Position numbers and translations under genes: made by a program. A stretch of 8,287 nt of DNA from contig JAIRZN010000104.1 of the NCBI GenBank assembly GCA_031267205.1, forward strand, positions 1 through 8,287, in the 5' to 3' direction. The DNA is from Tannerellaceae bacterium. GTDB lineage: Bacteria > Bacteroidota > Bacteroidia > Bacteroidales > Tannerellaceae. Each line of letters begins with the position of its first letter. The stretch's first letter is position 1. The notes under the pieces were generated by a model that saw only the letters and a list, made by a program, of their open reading frames with translations, did not search any database and had not been told where the DNA came from. Shown piece after piece: positions 1-7,097 of the stretch.

Positions 1-19
1 AAGTTTTCTCCACCGTCCG

Positions 20-1354
20 TCAGACGATGCCTTGTCCCATCATGGATCTCGCCACCTTCATGAATCCTGCGATATTGGCTCCCTTGACGTAATTGATGTA
101 ATTGTCTTCCCTTCCATAGGTCACGCACTGCTCGTGGATGCTGTTCATTATATGGTGCAGCTTCGAGTCTACTTCTTCAGCAGTCCAGGAAATGTGCATG
201 GCGTTTTGCGTCATCTCAAGACCTGATGTGGCCACGCCACCGGCATTTACGGCTTTGCCGGGTGCGAAAATGATTTTAGATTCAAGGAACAGATCGACCG
301 CTTCGGCCGTACATCCCATATTGGACGCTTCGGCGACACAGAGGGTGCGATTGCCGATAATCCGGTGCGCATCGTTGTCGTCCAGTTCATTTTGGGTAGC
401 ACATGGAATAACAATATCCGCTTTCTGCTCCCATGGACGTTTCCCTGCATAGAAGATTGCGCTATCGAATACCTCTGCGTAAGGCTCGACCACGTCATTA
501 CCCGTGTTGCGCAGTTCAAGCAGGTAGTCTATTTTTTCGCCCGATATGCCGTCGGGATCGTATATGTATCCGTCGGGCCCTGAGATGGTGATAACTTTGG
601 CGCCCATCTCGACTGCCTTAGTGGCGGCGCCCCAGGCTACGTTTCCGAATCCTGACAGGGCTATGGTTTTACCTTTGATGTCCATGTCGTGTTTCTCCAG
701 CATTTGGCGCACAAAGTAGAGTGCGCCAAAACCGGTTGCTTCCGGCCGCAGGATAGAGCCGCCGTATTCCATTCCCTTTCCGGTGAATGTGCCGGTGTTT
801 TCGCGCGCCAGTTTTTTGTACATGCCGTACATGTAGCCTATTTCACGTCCTCCGACGCCGATGTCGCCCGCCGGCACGTCGGTATCAGGTCCAATATTGC
901 GCCAGAGTTCCAGTATAAACGCTTGGCAAAAACGCATTATCTCAGCATCGCTTTTTCCGCGCGGGGCAAAGTCTGAGCCACCTTTTGCACCACCCATGGG
1001 GAGGGTTGTAAGCGCATTTTTGAATGTTTGCTCGAAGCCCAGGAACTTCAAGATAGATAGATTAACCGAGGGGTGAAAGCGAATTCCGCCCTTATACGGT
1101 CCGATAGCGTTGTTGAACTGTACGCGGTATCCTAAGTTTACCTGCACTTCCCCTTTGTCGTCTACCCAGGGGATACGGAAAGTGAAAATACGTTCAGGTT
1201 CGACTAAGCGTTCGATAATTTTGGCTTTCTCGAATTCCGGATGTTGGTTGTAAACGTCCTCAATGGATAAAAGGACTTCTTTTACTGCTTGCAAATATTC
1301 CTTTTCTCCAGGATGTTTTGCTTCAAGCGAAGATAAAATCAAATTTGTTTTCAT
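20..1354 (-). CDS. gdhA: Glutamate dehydrogenase, hexameric family (probably NAD-linked)
   Basis: This cytoplasmic enzyme interconverts glutamate and 2-oxoglutarate plus ammonia. The 444-residue length is normal for the small hexameric bacterial family (about 445-450). The substrate domain carries Lys88 (YKGGIRFHP), Lys112, catalytic Lys124 (GGAKGG) and Asp164 (PAGDIGVG). The Rossmann domain has SGFGNVAWGA at 234-243, and the SGPDGYIYDPDG loop starts at 258. Phe236, Pro260 and Asp261 align with Phe238, Pro262 and Asp263 of the NAD-specific Clostridium symbiosum enzyme, so NAD is my inferred coenzyme; this is not proven, and some Bacteroidales enzymes use both. One small oddity is GGSDFAPRGKS, where relatives usually have Asp in place of Ala130. 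The ATG at 1352-1354 gives the family's usual N-terminus. No Shine-Dalgarno is visible, which is normal for Bacteroidota. The gene appears monocistronic, with the rpsA terminator upstream. The family call is very secure; the symbol gdhA is less so, because Bacteroides carry gdhA and gdhB paralogues. Confidence 0.96.
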   Translation of the reverse strand: MKTNLILSSLEAKHPGEKEYLQAVKEVLLSIEDVYNQHPEFEKAKIIERLVEPERIFTFRIPWVDDKGEVQVNLGYRVQFNNAIGPYKGGIRFHPSVNLSILKFLGFEQTFKNALTTLPMGGAKGGSDFAPRGKSDAEIMRFCQAFILELWRNIGPDTDVPAGDIGVGGREIGYMYGMYKKLARENTGTFTGKGMEYGGSILRPEATGFGALYFVRQMLEKHDMDIKGKTIALSGFGNVAWGAATKAVEMGAKVITISGPDGYIYDPDGISGEKIDYLLELRNTGNDVVEPYAEVFDSAIFYAGKRPWEQKADIVIPCATQNELDDNDAHRIIGNRTLCVAEASNMGCTAEAVDLFLESKIIFAPGKAVNAGGVATSGLEMTQNAMHISWTAEEVDSKLHHIMNSIHEQCVTYGREDNYINYVKGANIAGFMKVARSMMGQGIV

Positions 1355-1387
1355 CGTTAACTATATATTTAAATGACAATTTGCTTG

Positions 1388-1395
1388 CAAAGATA
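1388..1395 (-). promoter_or_regulatory. Candidate -7 box of the gdh promoter
   Basis: On the minus strand this reads TATCTTTG, a full match to the Bacteroidetes TAnnTTTG -7 element, 33 bases upstream of the glutamate dehydrogenase ATG and downstream of the rpsA terminator. Transcription from here would give a leader of roughly 25-30 bases. I could not find a convincing TTTG -33 box at the usual 19-21 base spacing, so the call rests on the -7 match and the location. Confidence 0.5.
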
Positions 1396-1445
1396 TTTGT
1401 TTTATGGGAATAGATGAGTATTTTTCTGACATTTTGTTTTTGCGC

Positions 1446-1483
1446 AAAAAAACTCATGCCTTACAGACAAGGCATGAGCTTTT
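1446..1483 (-). terminator. Rho-independent terminator of rpsA
   Basis: A perfect 10-base-pair inverted repeat, CTCATGCCTT (1453-1462) with AAGGCATGAG (1469-1478), encloses a 6-base loop. Read on the minus strand the hairpin is followed immediately by seven T residues, and an A-run precedes it, so the stem can extend through further A-U pairs past one mismatch. It begins about 30 bases after the rpsA stop codon. On the plus strand only a short T run follows, so it is mainly a minus-strand terminator. It separates rpsA from the dehydrogenase gene. Confidence 0.9.
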
Positions 1484-1509
1484 GATTTGTACTGCAGAAT
1501 GAACGTTTA

Positions 1510-3303
1510 TCAGTTTCCCGATAGCTTTTCTTTCAAGGCTGCGAGTTCTTCTATGTCTCCCAAAGTTGTCTTCTCTACGGGAGGTATCGCAGTGGCGTCT
1601 TCTTCTTTCTTGTTGCGCTTGATACCTCTCTTATCGCTTGCGCCGGCAGATTCCCTTCTGGTATTTTTGTGTTCATCTTCATGGACACGGCTATGGGAAA
1701 GTATAATGCGCTTGGATTCTTTGTTAAATTCGATTACTTTGAACATTAATTTTTCGTCTACGGCAGCTTGCATGCCATCTTCCTTTACTAAGTGCTTCGG
1801 TGTTGCAAATCCTTCTACTCCATAAGGAAGCGACACGACTGCGCCTTTATCCAAGACTTCGATGATGGTTCCTTCATGAATGGAGTTGACGGTGAATATG
1901 GTTTCGAACACGTCCCATGGGTTTTCCTCCAATTGTTTATGTCCTAAACTGAGGCGACGGTTTTCCTTGTCTATTTCCAGCACTTGGACATCGATTTCGG
2001 CTCCGATTTGCGTGAATTCGCTTGGGTGTTTGATTTTCCTGGTCCATGAAAGGTCTGAAATATGTATAAGGCCGTCTACGCCTTCTTCGATTTCAACAAA
2101 TACACCGAAGTTAGTAAAGTTACGCACTTTGGCCGTATGCTTTGAGCCTACGGGGAAGCGTAATTCGATGTTTTCCCATGGGTCTGTCTTCAACTGCTTT
2201 ATGCCGAGTGACATCTTGCGTTCGTCACGATCAAGGGTCAGGATGACGGCTTCTATTTCGTCGCCTACTCTCATGAAGTCCTGTGCGCTACGCAGGTGTT
2301 GCGTCCACGACATTTCCGACACGTGAATCAGGCCTTCCACGCCGGGGGCTATTTCGATAAATGCGCCGTAATCGGCCATAACGACGACCTTGCCTTTTAT
2401 GTGGTCTCCCACCTTAAGGCCCTGGTCTAAGGCATCCCATGGATGTGGCGTCAGTTGTTTCAACCCTAAGGCGATGCGCCTTTTTTCGTCGTCGAAGTCA
2501 AGGATAACGACATTGATTTTCTGGTCTAACTGTACTATTTCTTCCGGGTGTGAGACACGTCCCCATGAAAGGTCTGTGATATGTATAAGTCCGTCTACTC
2601 CGCCCAGGTCGATGAACACGCCGTAGGAGGTAATGTTCTTTACCGTACCTTCCAATACCTGTCCTTTTTCCAATTTTGAAATTATATCTTTCTTTTGCTG
2701 TTCCAGTTCAGCTTCGATGAGGGCTTTGTGGGACACGACAACGTTTTTGTATTCCTGATTGATTTTTACAATCTTAAATTCCATTGTCTTGTTTACAAAC
2801 ACATCGTAATCACGGATAGGCTTTACATCAATCTGTGAACCCGGCAGGAAAGCTTCGATGCCGAATACATCTACAATCATACCGCCTTTGGTACGGCATT
2901 TAATGAATCCTTTGATGATTTCATCTTTTTCCATGGCTTCGTTTACGCGGTCCCAAGAGCGTGTGGCGCGCGCTTTTTTGTGAGAAAGGATGAGTTGTCC
3001 TTTTTTGTCTTCCTGGCTTTCGATGTAGACTTCTACCTCGTCGCCTGTTTTTATGTCGGGGTTGTATCGGAATTCAGACATAGGGACTACTCCGTCCGAT
3101 TTAAACCCAATGTTTACGACCACTTCACGCTTGTTCATGGATGTAACGGTACCTACAACTACTTCTTTGTCCTTGACGGTGTTCAAAGTTTCGTCGTATG
3201 TTTTTACAAGGTCTTCCTTGTTTACTTCGCCGTAAGAATCTCCCTGTTCATACGAATCCCAATTGAAATCTTCTACGGGCTGGATGTCTTTTAATTTTTC
3301 CAT
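1510..3303 (-). CDS. rpsA: 30S ribosomal protein S1
   Basis: S1 is the large mRNA-binding protein of the small ribosomal subunit and helps load messages at initiation. The 597-residue product has six S1 (OB-fold) repeats at about 47-110, 128-193, 214-283, 301-370, 388-457 and 475-540. Repeats 3-5 carry the best-conserved RNA-binding signature (YGVFIDLGGVDGLIHITDLSW, YGAFIEIAPGVEGLIHVSEMSW, FGVFVEIEEGVDGLIHISDLSW). Repeats 1, 2 and 6 are more divergent, as in E. coli, where the first two mainly anchor S1 to the ribosome. A roughly 46-residue acidic N-terminal segment precedes repeat 1. A charged tail follows repeat 6, with a Lys/Arg-rich stretch near 549-566 and a short predicted helix at the C-terminus. 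It is about 40 residues longer than the E. coli protein, which I take as normal for Bacteroidota. The ATG at 3301-3303 has no Shine-Dalgarno. The gene has its own candidate promoter and a strong terminator. Confidence 0.97.
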   Translation of the reverse strand: MEKLKDIQPVEDFNWDSYEQGDSYGEVNKEDLVKTYDETLNTVKDKEVVVGTVTSMNKREVVVNIGFKSDGVVPMSEFRYNPDIKTGDEVEVYIESQEDKKGQLILSHKKARATRSWDRVNEAMEKDEIIKGFIKCRTKGGMIVDVFGIEAFLPGSQIDVKPIRDYDVFVNKTMEFKIVKINQEYKNVVVSHKALIEAELEQQKKDIISKLEKGQVLEGTVKNITSYGVFIDLGGVDGLIHITDLSWGRVSHPEEIVQLDQKINVVILDFDDEKRRIALGLKQLTPHPWDALDQGLKVGDHIKGKVVVMADYGAFIEIAPGVEGLIHVSEMSWTQHLRSAQDFMRVGDEIEAVILTLDRDERKMSLGIKQLKTDPWENIELRFPVGSKHTAKVRNFTNFGVFVEIEEGVDGLIHISDLSWTRKIKHPSEFTQIGAEIDVQVLEIDKENRRLSLGHKQLEENPWDVFETIFTVNSIHEGTIIEVLDKGAVVSLPYGVEGFATPKHLVKEDGMQAAVDEKLMFKVIEFNKESKRIILSHSRVHEDEHKNTRRESAGASDKRGIKRNKKEEDATAIPPVEKTTLGDIEELAALKEKLSGN

Positions 3304-3318
3304 TCTTTAAATTGTTAA

Positions 3319-3345
3319 TACTAAGTTTACTTTAATTACTAAGTT
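3319..3345 (-). repeat. 9-base direct repeat in the rpsA leader
   Basis: On the minus strand AACTTAGTA occurs twice, at 3337-3345 and 3319-3327, exactly 18 bases apart start to start. Both copies lie in the A+T-rich (about 80%) leader just before the rpsA start codon. The remainder of each 18-base unit is only weakly similar. Function is unknown. A protein-binding site in the leader RNA or DNA is possible, as is chance in A+T-rich sequence. Confidence 0.6.
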
Positions 3346-3375
3346 AGACATTATATCGTTATGTCAAAAACGCAG

Positions 3376-3383
3376 CAAAAATA
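3376..3383 (-). promoter_or_regulatory. Candidate -7 box of the rpsA promoter
   Basis: The minus strand reads TATTTTTG, matching TAnnTTTG, 72 bases upstream of the rpsA ATG and inside the gap after the peptidase gene. It would give a 5' leader of about 65 bases that contains the AACTTAGTA direct repeat. No clear -33 TTTG lies at the expected spacing. A second possibility is TATAATGT nearer the gene (minus strand, about 3348-3355), 20 bases after a TTTG, but it matches the Bacteroidetes -7 consensus poorly. Confidence 0.4.
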
Positions 3384-3434
3384 CGTTTTTTTTCCGGTTG
3401 TTAATTGCTTTGCGACAAAAAAGTATAAGTCAAG

Positions 3435-5576
3435 TCAATGTGCAATCTTCAATTCGTTAATCAGACGCGGACATTTCCCCCATTTATCAATCATGTACAA
3501 GACATAGCGTATATCGACGCCTATACAACGTTGCAACTCCGGTTCAAAGGCTATGTCGCCGCTCATGGCTTCCCAATTGCCGTCGAAGGCAAGGCCGATG
3601 AGGTGCGCATTCTTGTCAAAGATGGGGCTTCCCGAATTGCCTCCGGTAATATCGTTGTTGGTAAGGAAGCAGAGATTCATCGAACCGTTTTCATTACCGT
3701 AAGATCCGAAATCTTTATTGCGGAACATCTCCACTATCTCCGGCTGTATCCAAAATTCGTTATCAGTAGAATCTTCTTTTTCGAGTAATCCCTTGTCTGT
3801 GCTGTAGTAGTTATACCAGGCTGCGTCATAGGGTTGGTAACCGCTGATAGAGCCATAGCTTGCCCGCATGGTAAAGTTGGCGTCCGAATAGAATGTCTTG
3901 TCGGGATACATCTCCTTCAGCCCTGCGAAATAGAGACGTTCTCCCTTTTCTATATCATACTGCGAAACAGCCATTAACTGTTGTAGCTCGAATATCGACA
4001 GTATGATGGAGAGGCTGAGTTCGGCGGCAGGGTCTTTTTCCAGCTTGGCATATTGCTTCGGATCCTTCAATACTTCAACCACATTGTCGTACGAGAGCAA
4101 GCGGCTTTTTTTGAACATGTCGGCTGCATATTTCCGGTAATCGCCCTTGTATTTTTTATCTATTTTGGTGAAAATGTCGGGCAGGTATTGCGCCGGCGCT
4201 TTTTCTTTCACGATTTGCAACATAGCCGGCAGCACTTTTTGGTCGAGCGCAGGGTCATAGTCTTTAAAGAACGGTTGCACCCTGTCTTCAAGGAAAATAT
4301 TTATTTCTTCCTCCGTAGAATCTTTTGTGTCCACGCCCTGTACCATACGTGCCAATCGTATTATTTCCGCTCCATTGACAAGGGATTCCACAAGGTAGGT
4401 GTAAATCCTCCTGTATTCGTTCGTGGAGGTGTATCCCTTTTCAAGCATGTTCAGCACTTCGCCGTATTTCTCTTTGCGGGCGGCATCTTGCTCTACCCAG
4501 GCGGCAAAGGCGGCTTCTTCCTTTTCTTTACGGTCGACGACGTTCAAGTTGCCTAATCCACGGTTCATGCCGATGGAGTTTTTCCAGTAATTGGAGCTGC
4601 CTGCATATTTGGAGGCGTACTTGATGCGCACCTCGTCGCTTGCATTCATGGCCTCTTTCCATATGTCCTGCTTTATGCCACGCACTTCTATGCGCGGTTC
4701 GTTGCTGTCTTCTATACGTTGGCGGACTCCCCATGAACTCAGATAGCGATTTGTGCTTCCGGGAAAACCGATTGTCATGGAATAGTCGCTGTCTTGATAC
4801 CCTTGTATAGATATTTCCGCTACATATTCGGGATGGTACGGCCGGTTGTCGGCGTTGTATTCCGCCGGTTGATTTTCCGCATTGGCATATACGCGGAAGA
4901 CTGAGAAATCACCCGTATGGCGGGGCCACATCCAATTGTCGGTATCCCCTCCGAACTTGCCTATCGAACTGGGGGGGGCAAATACCATACGTACATCGTT
5001 GAACACATCATATATGATCAGGAAATATTTGTTGTTATTATAAAAAGGTATTACCTCCGCTTCCGAAAACGGGCGTTCGCCGATAGAGTCGCAAATCGCG
5101 CCGCCTATCGAATCGGCTGCCATCAGGCGATTGTATTCGCTCGTGTAGGATGTGATTTGCGAATTTATCCGTTCGCTGACATCAATAGTCTCCCGCAGAT
5201 AACGAACCTTTAACCCAGGCACCGGCAGTTCTTCCTCTTTACTTCGCGAAATAAAACCGTCCTTCAGGTAGTCTTGCTCTACGCTGCTTAACTGCTGAAT
5301 CGAACTAAACCCACAATGGTGATTTGTGAAAATCAATCCTTCATCCGATACTGTGATACCGGTACACCCGCCCCCGAAAATAACGACCGCATTGCTGATG
5401 CTGGGATTTGTTTCGCTGTACAATTCTTCGTAAGAAGGTACAAATCCAAGCTCCTTCATCCTCGCCAGATTTTGCTCGTTTAACTCTTTCAATACCCACA
5501 TACCTTCATCGGCACATACTTGGAATGCCACCGTAATCAACAGTAGCCCTCCCCACATTTTCCTTTTCAAATTCAT
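3435..5576 (-). CDS. dpp7: S46-family dipeptidyl-peptidase, DPP7 type
   Basis: A secreted serine exopeptidase that removes dipeptides from peptide N-termini, feeding oligopeptides into amino-acid metabolism. The first 22 residues form a signal peptide: basic MNLKRK, a hydrophobic core, and likely cleavage after Val-Cys-Ala before DEGMW. The cysteine lacks a proper lipobox. The S46 triad is visible: His87 (TNHHCGF), Asp223 (RHTGDFSVFR) and Ser648 (GGNSGSP). Asn214-Trp215, Asn329 and Asp674 match positions that hold the substrate N-terminus in S46 structures. Residue 666, 18 after the catalytic Ser, is Gly. That is the DPP7 state (hydrophobic or broad P1 preference), whereas DPP11 has Arg there for Asp/Glu. 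Length (713) and positions match P. gingivalis DPP7 (712, Ser648, Gly666). The middle, about 300-560, is the helical domain that caps the active site. The gene starts 26 bases after the flippase stop; the AAAGGG upstream is at best a weak ribosome site. A run of eight C lies in codons 200-202. Confidence 0.93.
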   Translation of the reverse strand: MNLKRKMWGGLLLITVAFQVCADEGMWVLKELNEQNLARMKELGFVPSYEELYSETNPSISNAVVIFGGGCTGITVSDEGLIFTNHHCGFSSIQQLSSVEQDYLKDGFISRSKEEELPVPGLKVRYLRETIDVSERINSQITSYTSEYNRLMAADSIGGAICDSIGERPFSEAEVIPFYNNNKYFLIIYDVFNDVRMVFAPPSSIGKFGGDTDNWMWPRHTGDFSVFRVYANAENQPAEYNADNRPYHPEYVAEISIQGYQDSDYSMTIGFPGSTNRYLSSWGVRQRIEDSNEPRIEVRGIKQDIWKEAMNASDEVRIKYASKYAGSSNYWKNSIGMNRGLGNLNVVDRKEKEEAAFAAWVEQDAARKEKYGEVLNMLEKGYTSTNEYRRIYTYLVESLVNGAEIIRLARMVQGVDTKDSTEEEINIFLEDRVQPFFKDYDPALDQKVLPAMLQIVKEKAPAQYLPDIFTKIDKKYKGDYRKYAADMFKKSRLLSYDNVVEVLKDPKQYAKLEKDPAAELSLSIILSIFELQQLMAVSQYDIEKGERLYFAGLKEMYPDKTFYSDANFTMRASYGSISGYQPYDAAWYNYYSTDKGLLEKEDSTDNEFWIQPEIVEMFRNKDFGSYGNENGSMNLCFLTNNDITGGNSGSPIFDKNAHLIGLAFDGNWEAMSGDIAFEPELQRCIGVDIRYVLYMIDKWGKCPRLINELKIAH
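4971..4978 (-). repeat. C8 homopolymer tract inside dpp7
   Basis: Eight consecutive G on the plus strand (C on the coding strand) encode Ala200-Pro201-Pro202. The frame is open here, so the gene is intact as given. Slippage by one base would shift the frame before the catalytic Asp223 and Ser648 and destroy activity. It could be a phase-variation tract or simply a slippage- and sequencing-error-prone site. Confidence 0.9.
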
Positions 5577-5602
5577 TCTTTACCCTTTATGCAAATTAAT
5601 AA

Positions 5603-7084
5603 TTAATGTTTGCCTGTTTTGTGCGGAAAGTCTCTCACAACGGTGAATATCAAAAACACAACCAATAACAATGTGCGATAATACAAGCGTAAGACTTCCG
5701 ACTCTATTGCCGGAATCATCCCGGCGGAATACAAAATAATAGCGAGTGCAAAGTAAGTAAAAGCTGATTTCAAATCATAGGGAATCGGAAATTTCTTTTG
5801 CCCGACGAAATAAGATAAGAGCATCATAAACAAATTGCATACAAACGACGCCCAGGCACATGCCATATATCCGTAAAGCGGTGCAAATATGATGATAATC
5901 GCAACCGTAACGGCGCACCCTGCTATGGAAAAATAAGCCCCCCACTCCGTCCGGTCGTTCAGTTTGTACCATATCGACAGGTTGAAATAGATACCGAAAA
6001 ACAACTCCCCCAACATAACAACCGGCACAACCGAAAGCCCCGGATAATATGCCGGCGCCACGAAATACTTCACCCAATCGAGGTAAAACATTACCGCAAG
6101 GAATATAAACAGGGCGAAAATGATGAAATACTTCATCGCCTCGGAATAGGCCTTCGCCTGATTGCCGCCGTTCCTGTTATTGGCAAACACGAATGGTTCG
6201 TATGCGTAACGGAATGCTTGTATAAACATCACCATCACCGCAGCTATCCTGAAGCAAGCGCCGTATATGCCTAATTGGGCGTTGGCATAGGACTTGTCGG
6301 CAAAGAGGTAAGGGAACAGGATCTTATCGGCGGTCTGGTTCATTATTCCCGCAATGCCGAGTATAAGTATAGGGAAAGAATAGCGTAACATCCGCCTCAG
6401 TAGAGCAATGTCGGGCTTGTGGGCGAAGGCCGGAATCATATCGGGAACAAGCATAAGCAGCGTAACGACGGAGGTAATCACATTGGCGGCAAATATATAC
6501 CCAACCTCGGAACCCGGATGATAAAAACCGTCGACCGCATCCGGCATTTTCTCGTGCAGCCAAGGGCATATAACCAGGAAAAAAACATTCAGCGCAATAT
6601 TGAGGAAAATGCCAAGCAACTTTATCCGCATAAACCGGAACGGGCGATTTTTATAGCGGAGATAAACGAAAGGAATGCAACAAAAAGCGTCTATCGCCAC
6701 CACTACGAGCATCATCGCCAAATATTCCGGATGCCCGGCGTAATTCAGTAAATTGCTTGCCGGACGAATAAAGCAACCTGCCGACAGGAGAAACAACAGA
6801 GACGTGCACCCGACGCTGAACAACGTAGTGGCGTAAACCCGCATCGGCTCCTGTTCCTCCTTTTTATTGATAAAACGGAAGAACCCCGTCTCCATTCCGT
6901 ACGTAAGTATGATAAGCAACAGCGCTACCCAAGCGTACAGGTTAGTATATATGCCGAATTCCCCCGTCCCTACCAGCGCCCTTGTGTACAAAGGCACCAA
7001 CAGCCAGTTCATAAAACGCCCGACAATACTGCTCGCTCCGTAAATCGCAGTTTCCTTGACCAGCCTTTTGATTCCTCCCGACAT
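5603..7084 (-). CDS. Polysaccharide flippase, MOP superfamily (Wzx-like)
   Basis: An inner-membrane protein likely to move a lipid-linked glycan across the membrane. From the start chosen here it has 493 residues and about 14 hydrophobic segments: roughly 12-34, 44-66, 83-105, 120-141, 154-174, 193-214, 233-251, 270-292, 318-338, 350-372, 383-401, 404-426, 439-457 and 469-485. This is the fold and length of the Wzx/polysaccharide-biosynthesis branch. The N-terminal pattern (IKRLVKETAIYGASSIVGRF, then LLVPLYTRAL and GEFGIYTNLYAW) is typical of it. I chose the ATG at 7082-7084 because the family begins with this motif and it lies 13 bases after the ruvB stop. An in-frame ATG at 7141 would add 19 untypical residues and overlap ruvB by 44 bases. 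No glycosyltransferase or polymerase gene is adjacent, so the substrate (O-antigen, capsule, or a glycoprotein glycan) cannot be named. Probably co-transcribed with ruvB and dpp7. Confidence 0.9.
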   Translation of the reverse strand: MSGGIKRLVKETAIYGASSIVGRFMNWLLVPLYTRALVGTGEFGIYTNLYAWVALLLIILTYGMETGFFRFINKKEEQEPMRVYATTLFSVGCTSLLFLLSAGCFIRPASNLLNYAGHPEYLAMMLVVVAIDAFCCIPFVYLRYKNRPFRFMRIKLLGIFLNIALNVFFLVICPWLHEKMPDAVDGFYHPGSEVGYIFAANVITSVVTLLMLVPDMIPAFAHKPDIALLRRMLRYSFPILILGIAGIMNQTADKILFPYLFADKSYANAQLGIYGACFRIAAVMVMFIQAFRYAYEPFVFANNRNGGNQAKAYSEAMKYFIIFALFIFLAVMFYLDWVKYFVAPAYYPGLSVVPVVMLGELFFGIYFNLSIWYKLNDRTEWGAYFSIAGCAVTVAIIIIFAPLYGYMACAWASFVCNLFMMLLSYFVGQKKFPIPYDLKSAFTYFALAIILYSAGMIPAIESEVLRLYYRTLLLVVFLIFTVVRDFPHKTGKH

Positions 7085-7097
7085 CACCCGTTTTGTT

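Noticed and set aside
1880..2326. A 148-codon open frame on the plus strand opposite rpsA
   Set aside because: It lies wholly within the S1-repeat region on the other strand. Its repeated-looking peptides merely mirror the S1 repeats, and no start signal or family match is visible.
1640..3165. Repeated segments inside rpsA as a DNA repeat array
   Set aside because: They are the coding sequence of the six S1 protein repeats, with diverged DNA, so they are protein-domain repeats rather than a separate DNA element.
3361..3434. Possible terminator after dpp7
   Set aside because: There are A and T runs, but I could not find a stable GC-containing stem followed by a T run on the minus strand. Readthrough toward rpsA cannot be excluded.
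4053..4556. A 167-codon open frame on the plus strand opposite dpp7
   Set aside because: It is entirely antisense to a conserved peptidase coding sequence, has no recognisable domain, and its composition is what reading the complement of a real gene produces.
5577..5602. TTAATTTG before dpp7 as a separate promoter
   Set aside because: It mismatches the TAnnTTTG consensus at the conserved A and lies too close to the start codon for a normal leader.
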